Assembly: GCA_030704615.1 (NCBI GenBank)
Contig: CM060731.1
Coordinates: 73,204,756 to 73,268,755 of the forward strand
Source of the DNA: Takakia lepidozioides
Taxonomy: Eukaryota > Streptophyta > Takakiopsida > Takakiales > Takakiaceae
Direction: 5' to 3'
DNA: 64,000 nucleotides
Shown here one piece after another: positions 48,447-58,803 of this stretch. The notes beneath the pieces are model-generated. The model was given only the letters and a program-made list of their open reading frames with translations. It did no database searches and was not told the DNA's origin. Made by a program: the position numbers and the translations under genes. Numbering within the stretch: the first letter of the stretch is position 1; each line of letters starts with the position of its first letter.

Positions 48447-48520
48447 CCCATGGTGCAGGATTTGAACCTGGGAGCACCTGGGGGGTATGCTGCTCTCTAT
48501 CCAACTGATCTACCCACTGG
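48447..48520 (-). other. tRNA-like element (tRNA pseudogene or SINE head)
   Basis: The minus strand has a perfect Pol III B box 'GGTTCAAATCC' (48468-48458) and an A-box-like 'TAGATCAGTTGG' (48512-48501) at tRNA spacing. The acceptor halves do not pair ('CTGCACC' has no partner at the 5' end), and no 7-base anticodon loop can be folded cleanly. A functional tRNA is therefore unlikely; a tRNA-derived SINE or pseudogene is more plausible. Confidence 0.5.
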
Positions 48521-48915
48521 TAGTTCATCCCCTTGCTTTCGAAAAGAACAAAAACAAGAAAAGAACTAGGGCTTCGCGTTGCTCCGCACTACTAGCTACG
48601 ACTTTTGAGAAGGACGTCGGGACGGATGGGCCATATTCGAGGATCATGAGAGAGAGTAGGGATCATGCAGCCTGCCGAAATGTTAGTCACGCAGTTCCGA
48701 TTGGTGTGGGGGGGCGGGGAGGGAGGGAGTTGGAGGGTTTTCCATGGGTCGTCTTGGTACAACAAGTAGATAAGGAGGGTGGTCATTATAAAATATGGTG
48801 GCCCTTACATGGAACATTTAGATGTGTCTAATTTAAGCTCTACCAAGCTATGTTGTTATTCTAGTTGTCATGGTTCGACTCTCCTCTCGTGCTTTGGCCA
48901 ACAGTTTGACCCCTT
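48521..48915. other. Unassigned interval
   Basis: No conserved frame or repeat recognised. Confidence 0.3.
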
Positions 48916-49574
48916 TTAGTTGGAATGAAAGCGACGGAAATTCATCCAATATCGGATGTCACACTTGACTGCAACGAGATCCCCTGAACGTACGGATTCT
49001 CCATCCATTTTTTGGCCATTTTCGTTAAGGACTTCTATTGTATTGTACATCTCGTCGTTGTTTGTTTTTTGACATTTGTTGTTACCAGTCGTCAAGCCAA
49101 AATTATTTGCGTTAGTTTTTAGGAGCTTTTTCGTGAAGCTCATGTTGTTTCCACCCATCCACGTCATGTCCTCGCCTCTCCTCCTCCAATTATCGGACCA
49201 TTCCGTTATTGTATTTGCGTAGTCGAACAGAAAATGGTTGTCTTCTATCAATATTGTGAATTTTGCGTTTTTTAGTTCTTCGGCGAAAGTCACAAATCTG
49301 TAATTCCCGGTTTTGCCAAGGTAGGGGAATTTTGCAATACCTACGAAGATGGCTATTTCTTCACGGTCCGAAGGGACGTTCCACAAGGCGCTGTGGAAGT
49401 TTGTACTGTAGGGCAGGCGCTTCCATGTGTTCCCCACCTTTAGGGCATGATGGTCATTGGACGTGAAACTGTCGTATATCACGTTTGTCATGTCTTGGTG
49501 GGTTAGGTATTTCCTGGATTTGTTGGTCCGTTACAGTGTCTATTGTGTCGGCTATTTCCGATGTTGACATGGTT
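48916..49574 (-). pseudogene. Orphan ORF of 191 codons with a frameshifted N-terminus
   Basis: The minus strand frame 49491-48916 ('MTNVIYDSFTSNDHHALKVG' to 'IRYWMNFRRFHSN') is open for 191 codons with coding-like composition. A second frame just upstream starts at ATG 49574 ('MSTSEIADTIDTVTDQQIQE'). It runs into the first by a single shift near 'PNPPR', suggesting an original protein of about 220 aa. I do not recognise the family. The compact intronless form, high Asn content and lack of plant motifs could fit a viral or large-transposon origin, but that is a guess. The neighbourhood is repeat-derived. Confidence 0.45.
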
Positions 49575-49619
49575 GTTTGTATGTATGGTACAAAGAGAGA
49601 GAGAGAGATATGAAAGTAT

Positions 49620-50029
49620 ATATCGGTGGGTTTTTTAGGAGAATTAAACCCTAAGAGTTTGACTTTAAAATTAATCACGCTAATCTATAGAATTGTGGCT
49701 TTCTCTCTCAGACCGAGGTTGATGCTACACCGCTTTGCTGGGAAGTTAGGTGCAAAGTACGATGGAACAATATGTTATATTCCTCTGCTTCACCTGCATT
49801 TCCAACAAGGTGTCACTGTTAAACCTTATGGCTATTTTTTCTTGCTTGTCTACTGTGTGTAAGTCGGTAATTTTTTTGCTACCCAAAGACTAGATCTCAC
49901 AACTGGCTTGTTTTGCAACTGCCATTGGCAATTGACCATCCTAATTGCAAAATCCAGTTTTAACATTATGTAGATATAGTCTGTTCTGCCCACCACAGTC
50001 TAGTTTTCTTAATAGTAGACACCAGAGTC
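49620..50029. other. Unassigned interval
   Basis: Nothing supported apart from a short GA run upstream of the orphan ORF (about 49588-49608). Confidence 0.3.
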
Positions 50030-50031
50030 AT

Positions 50032-50144
50032 AGAGCGATCATTTGAGAGACAGTGGAACGAGCTGCTAAAAGAGGCTGAGCAAGTGACGGAGACAGAGGA
50101 TCTGCAGATAAGAGGATATGAACCACAGCTGGAGAGAGAGCAAG
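50032..50144 (+). other. Isolated exon-like segment
   Basis: Following 'cttaatag', the frame reads 'SFERQWNELLKEAEQVTETE' and 'DLQIRGYEPQLEREQ' up to a consensus donor 'gtaagtga' at 50145. It looks like a charged, helical coding exon, but I found no partner exons on either side. It may be a transduplicated gene fragment. Confidence 0.3.
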
Positions 50145-50840
50145 TAAGTGAGGCGGTAACTTATAACTAGCAAAGCAATACTGGTGCTTGCTGGAGGCTG
50201 GTCAAATCAAGACCACACATGGCATGGTGGAGAAGAGAAAGTAAGGAAGGTAGAGCAGGGAAAGAAACAGAAAGGTAAGCAGGGTGCAAGACACATCAAT
50301 CTAATGCAGATTGAACCAGGAGACAAAGACATTAGTGACATCAACCATGCAAATCTCATTGTTGACAACCAACTCAAACTACTATTTTCTCACAGTTTCT
50401 ACCATTTTACTTGTGAAGGTATGAGCACTTTGAATGAATCCAGTGTCAATTGTGACAGGTTGTGTACAAAAAACAACTTGGTGAGCATATCATGAAAAGA
50501 TTAAAATCCCGTGCAACGACAAATGAACTGAACACTGTAATCTCCACCCACAAATATACGAATTCCAGAGATTGAAGCACCCCTCCTCCAAGATCTATCA
50601 AATTCATTAGAGAGAGACTTGGAGAGGACAAAAACAACAAGCACTTCTAAAACCATGTCCTACACATTTCACCAACAGTGTCTACACTGACACCAATTGA
50701 ATAATTAATCGGTTAAATTAACAAAGTGATAGAGAGCCTCCCAATTCTCACCTTCTTAGGGTGGGCTCCCACAATCTACAGATAGAGACTGGCAAATGGG
50801 GAAACCTGCGACGGAGAACCGCTTATGCCCAGCTTGCATA
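50145..50840. other. Unassigned interval before the CACTA-type terminus
   Basis: No supported gene. Frames are short and without motifs. Confidence 0.3.
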
Positions 50841-51000
50841 CACTAGTAGAAAATCCAGCTTTTACGTCTGCTATTTTCCAGTCATATCAGCCTTTTATGA
50901 CTGCATGACTGCCCAGTCAGATAAACCCGGTCAGTTGTGACAAATGAGTCGTAAGCGCCATAGAGTCGTATCTGCCAGTCGTGAAGCTCATTGTTGACGT
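50841..51000 (+). mobile_element. CACTA-type (EnSpm) transposon terminus
   Basis: Begins 'CACTAGTAGAAAATCCAGC', the classic form of plant CACTA terminal inverted repeats, with subterminal repeats of 'cagtca/tgactg' and 'gagtcgta' over the next 140 bp. No matching right end (a TTTTCTACTAGTG form) was found downstream in the window, so either the element is truncated or its other end lies beyond 64 kb. Confidence 0.6.
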
Positions 51001-51189
51001 GGCAACGGGGGAGTGCAGCTACCGAGTGAGCCTAGCCGCGTGAGCCCAGGAGCTCGGCTCACGCTTTGCCCTCTAAGCGTGAGCCCAGGGGTTTAGTGGA
51101 GGAAGAAGCAGGCCCCATACCCGAGTCCTCTGTTTAGAGAGGGTCCTATTGTCGTGGAAGCAGTTATAGCGCTTAAAAAAAGAGGTATA

Positions 51190-52170
51190 GAAAGAATGGA
51201 ATGGTCATTGTGAAACTTACTGAGGTTTTTTTATTGAAGAAGAGGTGAAAAAAAAAGGCTGGGTGAGTCATCATGAATCTTATTTAGGGATTCTTGCATG
51301 AACAAGAGGCAAAAAGTTGGATGTCATTGTCAGCTATCTGACGTTTGGATGCTCATTGTCAAGCTATCTGACGTTTCCAGTATTTCATCCATGGTGGATG
51401 GATGATGGATGGATGAAATATTGAAGGAGAGGTTTAAAATAATGAGGATGGGCAAGAATAGGCCCCAAAATATGACCCCTCATTGTGAAACAGGCAATGG
51501 TTTTTGTTAATGTAGATGAGGTGAAAATTAAACAGATGGTCATCTTCAAGCTTATTTAGGTTTTGTTTGTGAAGAAGATGTGTAACAAAATGAGCGGTTT
51601 ATTGTGGAACTTGTTCAGGTTTGTGTTATTGAAGATGAGGTGAAAAAAAAACACATGGTCATTGTGATTGCTTATTTAGGGTGTGTTTGTGAAGAAGAGG
51701 TAACAAAAAACATTGAGCTATCCTTGTGAAACTTGTTTAGGATTTTGTTATTGAAGAAGAGGTGAAAAAAAAATCAGATGGTCATCATGAATGCTTATAT
51801 AGGGTTTTTTTGTGAAGAAGAGGTGAAAAAAGAAATCAGATGTCATCATGAATAAATTAGGGTTTGTTTGTGAAGAAGAGGTGAAAAAAAAACTTGAGCT
51901 CTGTCATTGTCAAACTTCTTCAGGTTTCTGTTATTGAAGAAGAGGTGAAAAAAAAATCATATGGTCATCATGAATGCTATTTAGGGTTTGTTTGTATAGA
52001 GGACGTGGAAAACAAATGAGCTGTCATTGTGCAACTTGTTCAGGTGCTTGTTATTCAAGAAGAAGTGGAAAAAAAAACAAATTGTCATCATGAAGCTCAT
52101 TTACACAATGCTTCTGTAGAGGCTGTGAAAAAAAAAAATGAGCTTTCATACTGACACTTGTCCATGTTTG
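51190..52170 (+). repeat. Tandem array of ~60-bp units, two alternating types
   Basis: About 15 units. Each holds 'tcattgtgaaacttgttcagg' or 'tcatcatgaatgcttatttag', followed by 'gtttgt..ttattgaagaag' and 'aggtgaaaaaaaaa'. The two types alternate in the centre, giving a higher-order period of about 120 bp. A-tracts recur once per unit. The array is inside or next to the CACTA-type element. Confidence 0.85.
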
Positions 52171-52349
52171 GCAGGCCCTCGAACAATTTATTTTTATTTT
52201 TATTTTTTATTTTTTTTGGCCCGGGGCAATATTGGGGGTGGGGGCAGAAGTGGTGTGCGTTGACACACTCAATTTTAGAGGCTCATTAACCAAATCCGAT
52301 GAAAAAATAAACTACATTTCGTAACGAGACATCGTCTGCTTGTCCAGAT

Positions 52350-52996
52350 TTAAGAACTGTGTATACATGTTCTACAAACAATGTAGCCATTTCCGACATT
52401 GCGAAAAATCGCAACATATGCAACACTACTCGATATTGCCAATGTCTCGCTGCAAAAGTGTCCGTACCTCACAGGACCTAGTGTCGCCTGGTGAATGATT
52501 TGGTCTCTTTTGGGATCATAATACATCCTGCGCAAAAAAATGTAGTAAAGATGCTTGCAGGGAACCCATTTCCCTCTCTTTCCTAGAGCTTCCTCACGCA
52601 TGCACACGAAGTCGGGACAGGTACACCCCGGAAAATTTCCCACCGTCACCTGATAGGCCCTGTCGTGCAAAACAAACCCAGATGTGAAGTATAAACCCGT
52701 CCATATCCAGGTGAAGGTACTTCCATAGTTCCTGTTACCCGAGCCTGAAGTAGTCTAACCGATTCCACCTTCGCATCGTGATTAGGCCTCGAAGCCACCC
52801 GATGCACTGTTTTGTCATCCCTTCTTGTGGGATGCGAAGTATCGTCTGGAGGAGGCACCATAGCAGCGAGGCCACCAAGAGTCGACGCCGCAGATCGGTG
52901 CAGACGAAAGCCGACGTCCTCCAACTTGCCCATCTCCAGCTCGTCAATGATCATCCTGAAATCATGATCATGAAAAAATTGAGTGTGTTGACGCAC
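52350..52996 (-). pseudogene. SWIM zinc-finger protein fragment
   Basis: The minus strand frame 52670-52350 contains 'YQVTVGNFPGCTCPDFVCMR' and then 'WVPCKHLYYIFLRRM', the CxCx(n)CxH pattern of a SWIM zinc finger with a long insert. The upstream frame 52996-52646 continues it through one frameshift near 52670. SWIM fingers occur in MULE/FAR1 transposases and in plant RING-SWIM proteins; the fragment is too short to choose between them. It is surrounded by transposon sequence. Confidence 0.55.
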
Positions 52997-53125
52997 TCAG
53001 TTCTCGGGGGGGGGGGGGGTGTTCCCCCAAAACCCGTCGGGTACCCGGGGTAAAAATCCTGAAATCGTGATCATGAAGAAATTGAGTTCGTTGATGCACT
53101 CAGTTGTCCGGGGGGGGGGAGGAGA
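52955..53125 (+). repeat. 103-bp direct repeat with poly-G tracts
   Basis: Two units each contain 'atcatgatcatgaa' (or gtgatcatgaag), 'aaattgag', 'gttgacgcactcagtt' and then a run of 9-14 G. A related 'gttgacacactcaatttt' occurs at about 52259. The G runs could form a G-quadruplex or be slippage products. Confidence 0.75.
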
Positions 53126-53484
53126 GGGAACCAACAAATAAATAATAAATAAATTTTATTTTATTTTGGTTATCATACAATCTGTCACGATGAGATGTCG
53201 CCGGGAGCTGGCAAGCTACTTGAAAGCCTTGGGGATGCGGATTATCAAGACGTGGAACTGTGTCAACAGCCTATATCTGACGAAGGGGGATTGCCCAGGG
53301 CAGAAGGTGGGTTTCAAATACTTCGTTTTTATGCCTTCTCTGTTGAAGTTCCACTGTACTGACTAATATTGTTAGAGGACTGTCTGGGACTTAGACACTT
53401 ATACGGGATCTGTAGGGTACCCTTAATTTTGCACAGACTGAGACCAACAGGAGCCTTAGGGGTGACAGCAGCGCACTGTAGAGG

Positions 53485-53735
53485 GGGGTTACACAGCCCG
53501 TCCCAGCCAACACAGCCCGTCACAGTCGTCACAGCCAACACAGCCAACACAGCCCGTCACAGCCGACACAGCCAGACACAGTCAGCCACAGCTCGTCAAC
53601 AGCCCGACACAGCCATCACAGCCAACATAGCTCGTCACAGCCGACACAGCCACACACAGTCGCACAGCCAGTCACAGCCCCGTCACAGTTTCACACAGCC
53701 AGTCACAGCTTGACACAGCTGTCACGACCATAGGG
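53485..53735 (+). repeat. CACAGCC(N)GTCACAGCC minisatellite
   Basis: About 25 imperfect copies of 8-18-bp units combining 'cacagcc', 'cgtcacagcc' and 'aacacagcc'. Strong strand asymmetry (C-rich on +). Not coding as far as I can see. Confidence 0.85.
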
Positions 53736-54300
53736 GACGGAGAGCAGGACAGGGAACGACTATGGGGAACAAACACCTGCAAATGGAACATGTTAGTTCA
53801 CGGACGACGGTTAGTGAGGGAAACGGTTAGAGCCACGGGTAGGAAAATCAAGGGAGAAGAGAGAGAAACAAGGACTGAGAGGATGATTATTCGGGGAAGC
53901 ACTTCACGGGGAAGAATTCTTGGTCATGGAGGAGAGGGGATAGGGAAGCGAAAAGAGTAAGAACAGAAGAAAAGATGGAGAGGAAAGGTGACGGTGAGAA
54001 GATGATTAGTAGATGCTTGTTATATGCAAAGCTGTAGTGATATTGTAGAGCAGATTAGAGACACAATGGCTTCGGCCTGATACCTGATAAATCATAATCT
54101 GATACTTATACGATACAATCACACTGTGTAGAGAGATCTGAGTGAAGCTGTGGAATGAATGATGAGTTGATGGAATCCGATAGATTGATGAAGCTGATAC
54201 TTAAATTATCACTAGTAAGGTAGCTAACATGAATGCGGAAAGGAAAACAAATAGGAAACACCCCCATGATACACTAGTTGTAGGTCATGACTGATTGTTC
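53736..54300. other. Unassigned purine-rich interval
   Basis: G/A-rich sequence without recognisable genes. Confidence 0.3.
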
Positions 54301-55000
54301 TGAGCGGGCTGAGTACTTAGAGATTTCCAACTCTTCTATCTTGGAGTTTCCGCCTCGGATAGCGAAGGGATGGGTGAGTAAAAGCCGCGCGACATTTGGC
54401 GACCATACTGGGGAACTGAGTCATGAACAACCAGATGTGACAGACATCTAGTGGGATCATGGTGGTTGGACCATTAAAGAATTTGAAGTGAATCAAATTC
54501 CCTGTGGAACGAAGGAAGAAAGATTGTCCAACAATTCTTTCAAAGGTTCTTGGAATTGCCAGACGGTTGTAAGGAAAATATTCTTAAGCGAGTGCATGAT
54601 GCTGATCCGGAATGGGGTTTGGAGAAAGGAATGATAAAGATTTATCAGGTAGCCTGTAGAGGAAGAGCACGTTGGTTACCAACATTGGTTTATGTGATAG
54701 CATTGCTATCCATTAAGCGAGTAGAGTTTGAAGGCTTGGAGAAAGAAAGGTGAATGTTTATACTCATATGCATGAAGAGCTTGTACTGGTAAAGATTGGA
54801 TTCCAAAGGATATTTTGTGGATCAAACTCACACCAAGAACAGCTTTCCAGACTTGTTTGCCATATGGTTATATGGTAACGGAGACTTCAAGTATAGCCAA
54901 GGGTGCATTGAAGCTTGAAAGAAACCCAGGCATATACGAGAGATATTACAGAAGAGAGTTTTGGTTATTGCCACATTAAAAGAAATGAAAGACATGGGAC
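54301..55000 (+). pseudogene. Degenerate coding-like region upstream of the acidic ORF
   Basis: Short collinear frames, such as 'RAEYLEISNSSILEFPPRIA', 'CKENILKRVHDADPEWGLEK' and 'PRTAFQTCLPYGYMVTETSS', separated by stops and shifts. They may be the wrecked N-terminal half of the same gene that continues at 55001. The family is not recognised; the setting suggests a mobile-element protein. Confidence 0.35.
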
Positions 55001-55624
55001 ATGAGTGATGAAAGAGAAGCTAGACGCCAGAGATATTCAGCAAAAAGAGAAAGCTATCTGAAAGCTAATTATCCATATCTTTGGGAGAGAGGAATAGACA
55101 TAGGGGAATCATCTGGACCTCTCACACCATTAAGATCAAAGAGTACATCACCCATACCGGAAGAACTAGAGTTGGATGCCACTCCTTCTGTTTCTTTGCA
55201 AGAAAGATTAAGGGAATTGGTACAGGAAGAAGATCAATCACGAGGTGAAAGATCTGAGGTACATCCCTGGATAAAAGATTTGACAGAAATCTTTGATAAG
55301 AGTTGGCATGGAACACCAAAAGCAGGAACTCCAGTTTCTGAAGCGGAAGGTGAAGAAAGAGAAGAGGATGTGGCAGAGCCAACGGAGAGTTCAGACTCTC
55401 CAACACCATTACAGTTGAGTTACATGAGTGAAGAAGAAACCCAAGGGCAGAACTTGGAGGATGAAAACAGAGAGAAGAAATTGGAAGAGGAAGAATATGA
55501 AGAAGTAGACCCAACAGCTGAGGTTGAGACTACAACCAGGACATCCCAACCCGTTGGACCTGGATCAAGTGGAGCACTTGGATCACAGGCCAACGAAGGT
55601 GTCGGCTCAGGGGTGTCAAGTTAA
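55001..55624 (+). CDS. Acidic 207-codon ORF, unknown
   Basis: Open frame starting 'MSDEREARRQRYSAKRESYL', with a basic N-terminus (residues 1-30). A long Glu/Ser/Pro/Thr-rich low-complexity body follows ('EEEEYEEVDPTAEVETTT'), then a Gly/Ser end. No domain is recognised; low-complexity acidic tails like this occur in gag-like and capsid-like proteins of mobile elements and in many nuclear proteins. It could be the C-terminal part of a larger broken gene (see 54301-55000). Whether it is expressed cannot be judged. Confidence 0.4.
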   Translation: MSDEREARRQRYSAKRESYLKANYPYLWERGIDIGESSGPLTPLRSKSTSPIPEELELDATPSVSLQERLRELVQEEDQSRGERSEVHPWIKDLTEIFDKSWHGTPKAGTPVSEAEGEEREEDVAEPTESSDSPTPLQLSYMSEEETQGQNLEDENREKKLEEEEYEEVDPTAEVETTTRTSQPVGPGSSGALGSQANEGVGSGVSS

Positions 55625-55702
55625 ATAAGCACAGTGTGAAAACAGCTAGAATAAAAACTAGTTATTTGTATTTAACACTTGGATTTAGGTCAAGTGTTAA
55701 AT

Positions 55703-55729
55703 CAGGTGTCAAGTTTAGTTTGACACCTG
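55703..55729 (+). other. 10-bp perfect inverted repeat
   Basis: CAGGTGTCAA and TTGACACCTG with a 7-base loop, about 80 bp after the acidic ORF stop. The neighbouring 'caagtgttaaat' copies (about 55670 and 55691) are also repeated. Confidence 0.6.
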
Positions 55730-56069
55730 GTCCGTCTTATCTTCACGAGAGCGGCAGTCGCGCGGCTCATCTTTCTCGAGTTGAGCCTGCGCGACCGAGC
55801 TCCTGCATGTGTTTAGATTTGAGTGTGCTTATGTAGGGGTACAGGTTGTTGTGGGGTGGAGTCCCCATAGCTTGGGGTGCCCCTGGCTCGACTACTATTT
55901 CTAAGAGTGATGGTTTGGTTTTCATGTTTTGTGTCAACAGTGTGTTCGTTGGATTTCTATCACTCGAGAAAGATGATCTCTTACCTGTGAGTGCAAGGTA
56001 GGAGTTGAGGGTTAGCACTTGCAAGATTACCTGCGTATAAGTAGTGATTAGTTTGAGAAGCATATCATT

Positions 56070-56552
56070 GAATGTGACCACAAGATTCAGCGTGCCCTGA
56101 AACGCCTGGAGGATGACGATGCCAGAGCCGCCATTGTTATTGCAGTCGCTGAAGCTACCAAGTCACTAGAGGCTTTGGGGTACACAAGGAGATACTTAAA
56201 AATGCAGCAGCAAATGCTAGTTGGCACCACCATGATCCTTGAATGGATGATCGTTTCACCAGTAAGCTTATAGAGGAGCTCTTCTGGTCTTGTGTGTCAT
56301 GTCTGAAGGCTTCATTGCATACCACTGATCCTCTTTCAAAGGAACAACCGCTTGACTGTCCAGGCTTTGCAGAATCAGAAGCTTGAAGTCACAACGAACG
56401 ATGATGATGATGTGGAACAGTGGGTGGAAGCTTGTCTTCCAAATTTTTGGCAGCAGATGACACTGCAGCGCGGAAAAGAATGCTTTGCTCGGAAGAAGGC
56501 TCTGATCCAACTAGTTGTGTGTATCTGTGACTTGGCAGAGGACTGGGCATAA
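56070..56552 (+). other. Two coding-like segments of unknown gene
   Basis: Segment 1 (about 56076-56230) reads 'CDHKIQRALKRLEDDDARAA' and 'ATKSLEALGYTRRYLKMQQQ'. Segment 2 (about 56343-56552) reads 'NNRLTVQALQNQKLEVTTND' and ends at a stop after 'LIQLVVCICDLAEDWA'. Both look like exons or gene fragments of ordinary composition. I do not recognise a family and see no clean junction between them. Confidence 0.35.
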
Positions 56553-56814
56553 ATGACATTTGGTGGGTCTCAAAAGTGGGTCCACATCTGAACGTTGTCA
56601 CTTGGGGCTGCAAGTTATCGTGATTCAGGGGTGACTCTAACTGAATCACCATTGACAAGGACAGTAGTGGCAAGTGCTGTTTAGGGAAGACACCACTGTG
56701 GACGACTTGATTCATGTGATAGAAGGCTAAATACAGCAGTGGTGGACTAGCCAACAACCGACAAGGCAATCCAGCATGCAGTACCTGGACAGTTTCTTTT
56801 TTTTTTTCAAAATG

Positions 56815-57430
56815 GATTGCAGGGATATCAGCAGATGAGAAGGCAAGACTGCTACACTGTGTTGTTGTAGGTGGTGGTCCTACAGGGGTGGAACTCAGTG
56901 GTGAGCTCAGTGACTCATCAGGAGAGACGTCTACGGCTAGTTCGGCCATGTGAAAGATTTTATCCATGTCACACTTATTGAGGCAAAGGAGATTTTTTTT
57001 TTTTTCATCTTTCGATGTTCGACTCCGGGAGTACGCGACCAGGCACCTGATCAAGGGTTTGGAGGGATAAGCTGGAGGGTCTTAAACGCATAACTGTTTT
57101 CAGACTGGGGTAAAGCTGATGCAGGATGTAGTCAAGGATGTTCTGCCAGACAAATTAGTGCTTACGGATGGGACGGAGGTGCCATACGGGCTGCTGGTTT
57201 GATCAATGGGTGTTGGATCTTCTTCCTTTGTCCACTCCTTACCTGTGAAGAAGTGCCCTGGTGGAAGCTTGGCAGTTAATCCAGTTACTAATGGAAGCCC
57301 TACCGCAAACAAAGAGTGTTGCTGAGAGACAAGGAAAGTACCTGGGCAAATCTTTGAACAAGCTGGCACAAGCAGGTGGTGGTCAGGCTGGGGTCCTTTT
57401 GTAGATATTCTGTGGGCCTTTAATGAGCAA
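56815..57430 (+). pseudogene. Alternative NAD(P)H dehydrogenase (NDB/NDA-type) pseudogene
   Basis: Collinear pieces on the + strand. '[20 protein letters not shown]' is followed by '[11 protein letters not shown]' (dinucleotide-binding GGGPTGVE, about 56822-56925). Then come '[18 protein letters not shown]' (56940-56995) and 'SFDVRLREYATRHLIK'. After an intron-like gap comes '[20 protein letters not shown]' plus '[11 protein letters not shown]' (57107-57200), and 'AERQGKYLGKSLNKLAQAGG' (57320-57385). These follow the order of the type II NAD(P)H dehydrogenases of the mitochondrial inner membrane. A poly-T insertion, a stop within the second piece, a frameshift and missing N- and C-terminal halves make it a pseudogene; intron remnants suggest a genomic fragment, not a retrocopy. 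Confidence 0.72.
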
Positions 57431-58055
57431 GTGATCCAACCATACTCTAAGCTCAGGCGTTGAGCAGCCTTACAAGATATGAGCTGAAGGGATTGACTCA
57501 ACGTTGCCATCGGTGTAACAAACGCGCATTGGCGTACCTGGCATCCTGAGTGCCCGGAGCACAGGGTGTACTGATCTGAAGCCTTCTCACGTTCTCCTTG
57601 ACAGAAAGGCCAAGACCCGCATCACCGACCTTCACATCCCACGCACTGCCACAGCATAAGAGCACAGAACGAGAGGAGGGGTGAATCCAGACTGTGAGAA
57701 CTACATGAACATGTTTGGGAACCCGAAGATAACCAGGGAACAGGGAACCAAGACAAATATTTTTTTTTTTTTTTTAAAGTTTTCTTTGTATTTGTTTGGT
57801 CTTTTGATCTAATTTAAATGATTTAGAGCCAAATTGGTCATATCTTTGTCAAATGGACTCTGTTTGACTCAGTTTTTGGGGGGATAGCTGCAGAAAGGGG
57901 AAATCTACCTATCTTGACCTGGTTTTAGTTTTTGGGACTCTGCTAAAAATCTATGGAATTTTTAGAGTGTGAGTGTGCCATGAAAGATCCACAATTCTGT
58001 TTATAGAGCCTGTTCTGGTCTACATGAGAGATAAACCTGGGGATGTACTCCTTGT
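57431..58055. other. Unassigned interval
   Basis: No supported gene. It contains a poly-T tract at about 57761-57775. Confidence 0.3.
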
Positions 58056-58803
58056 ATGGCTGGGGGAAATGAGGACGTGATTGAAGGGCAAGTCTCTTCT
58101 CTTAGCCTGTGCACCAAAGGGGACAAGATTTATGTTTCCCAAGGAACTCAGACTGATTTGAGTGGAGAACAGTTGGACGAGTTGATTGCATACTGGGAGT
58201 CAGGCATTAGTAGTGGACAACAAACTGCTGTAGTTGGCGTTGAGGGCCTCAATATCGCTTTGGACAGTCAGAACTCTGTTGGAGCCAGCAGTTCTGCAGC
58301 TGTAGGTGAAACCCAAAGTGGGTGAAAGCTAGGCTTGGAACACAGCAAAGACAGCCCGGGGACCAAGGTGTTCAGCCACAAGGCCGTGGTATACTGGAGC
58401 AGAGGAGCAGGAGCCACACAAGTTTGTGCAATCAGACATGGTTGCAGCCGGATACGCTCTGCACAAGGCAACCACGAGCGGGGGTTCATCAGCAATGACA
58501 TGTTTGTTGTGCGTGAAGGAGATGCAGTCATTCGCAATGAGGACACCCGCAACCGTCTCAAAGCTTTCGAGTTTAAGAGACTATCAGACCCTACCTTTGT
58601 TTTCTTTAGTATTCAGTGAGCGGGAGATAGGGGAGTATTGCTTTGTCTCTACCTGGCAGAAAGAGGAGGAGGGTTGGTTAGAGCGAGCTACTGTAGCTTG
58701 GGACAAGGTTAGTGGCAGGTTTCTGGACATAGATATACCTCCTACACCTTACCATCATGCAGAGCGAGGCACTTTGAGAGAAGTCTGGCAGTTGATAGCA
58801 TAG
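58056..58803 (+). other. Three short overlapping frames of unknown nature
   Basis: Frames of 89, 94 and 125 codons overlap, reading for example 'KIYVSQGTQTDLSGEQLDEL', 'RGFISNDMFVVREGDAVIRN' and 'RFLDIDIPPTPYHHAERGTL'. Composition is coding-like and the pieces could belong to one frameshifted protein just upstream of retroelement copy 2. No family recognised. Confidence 0.3.
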
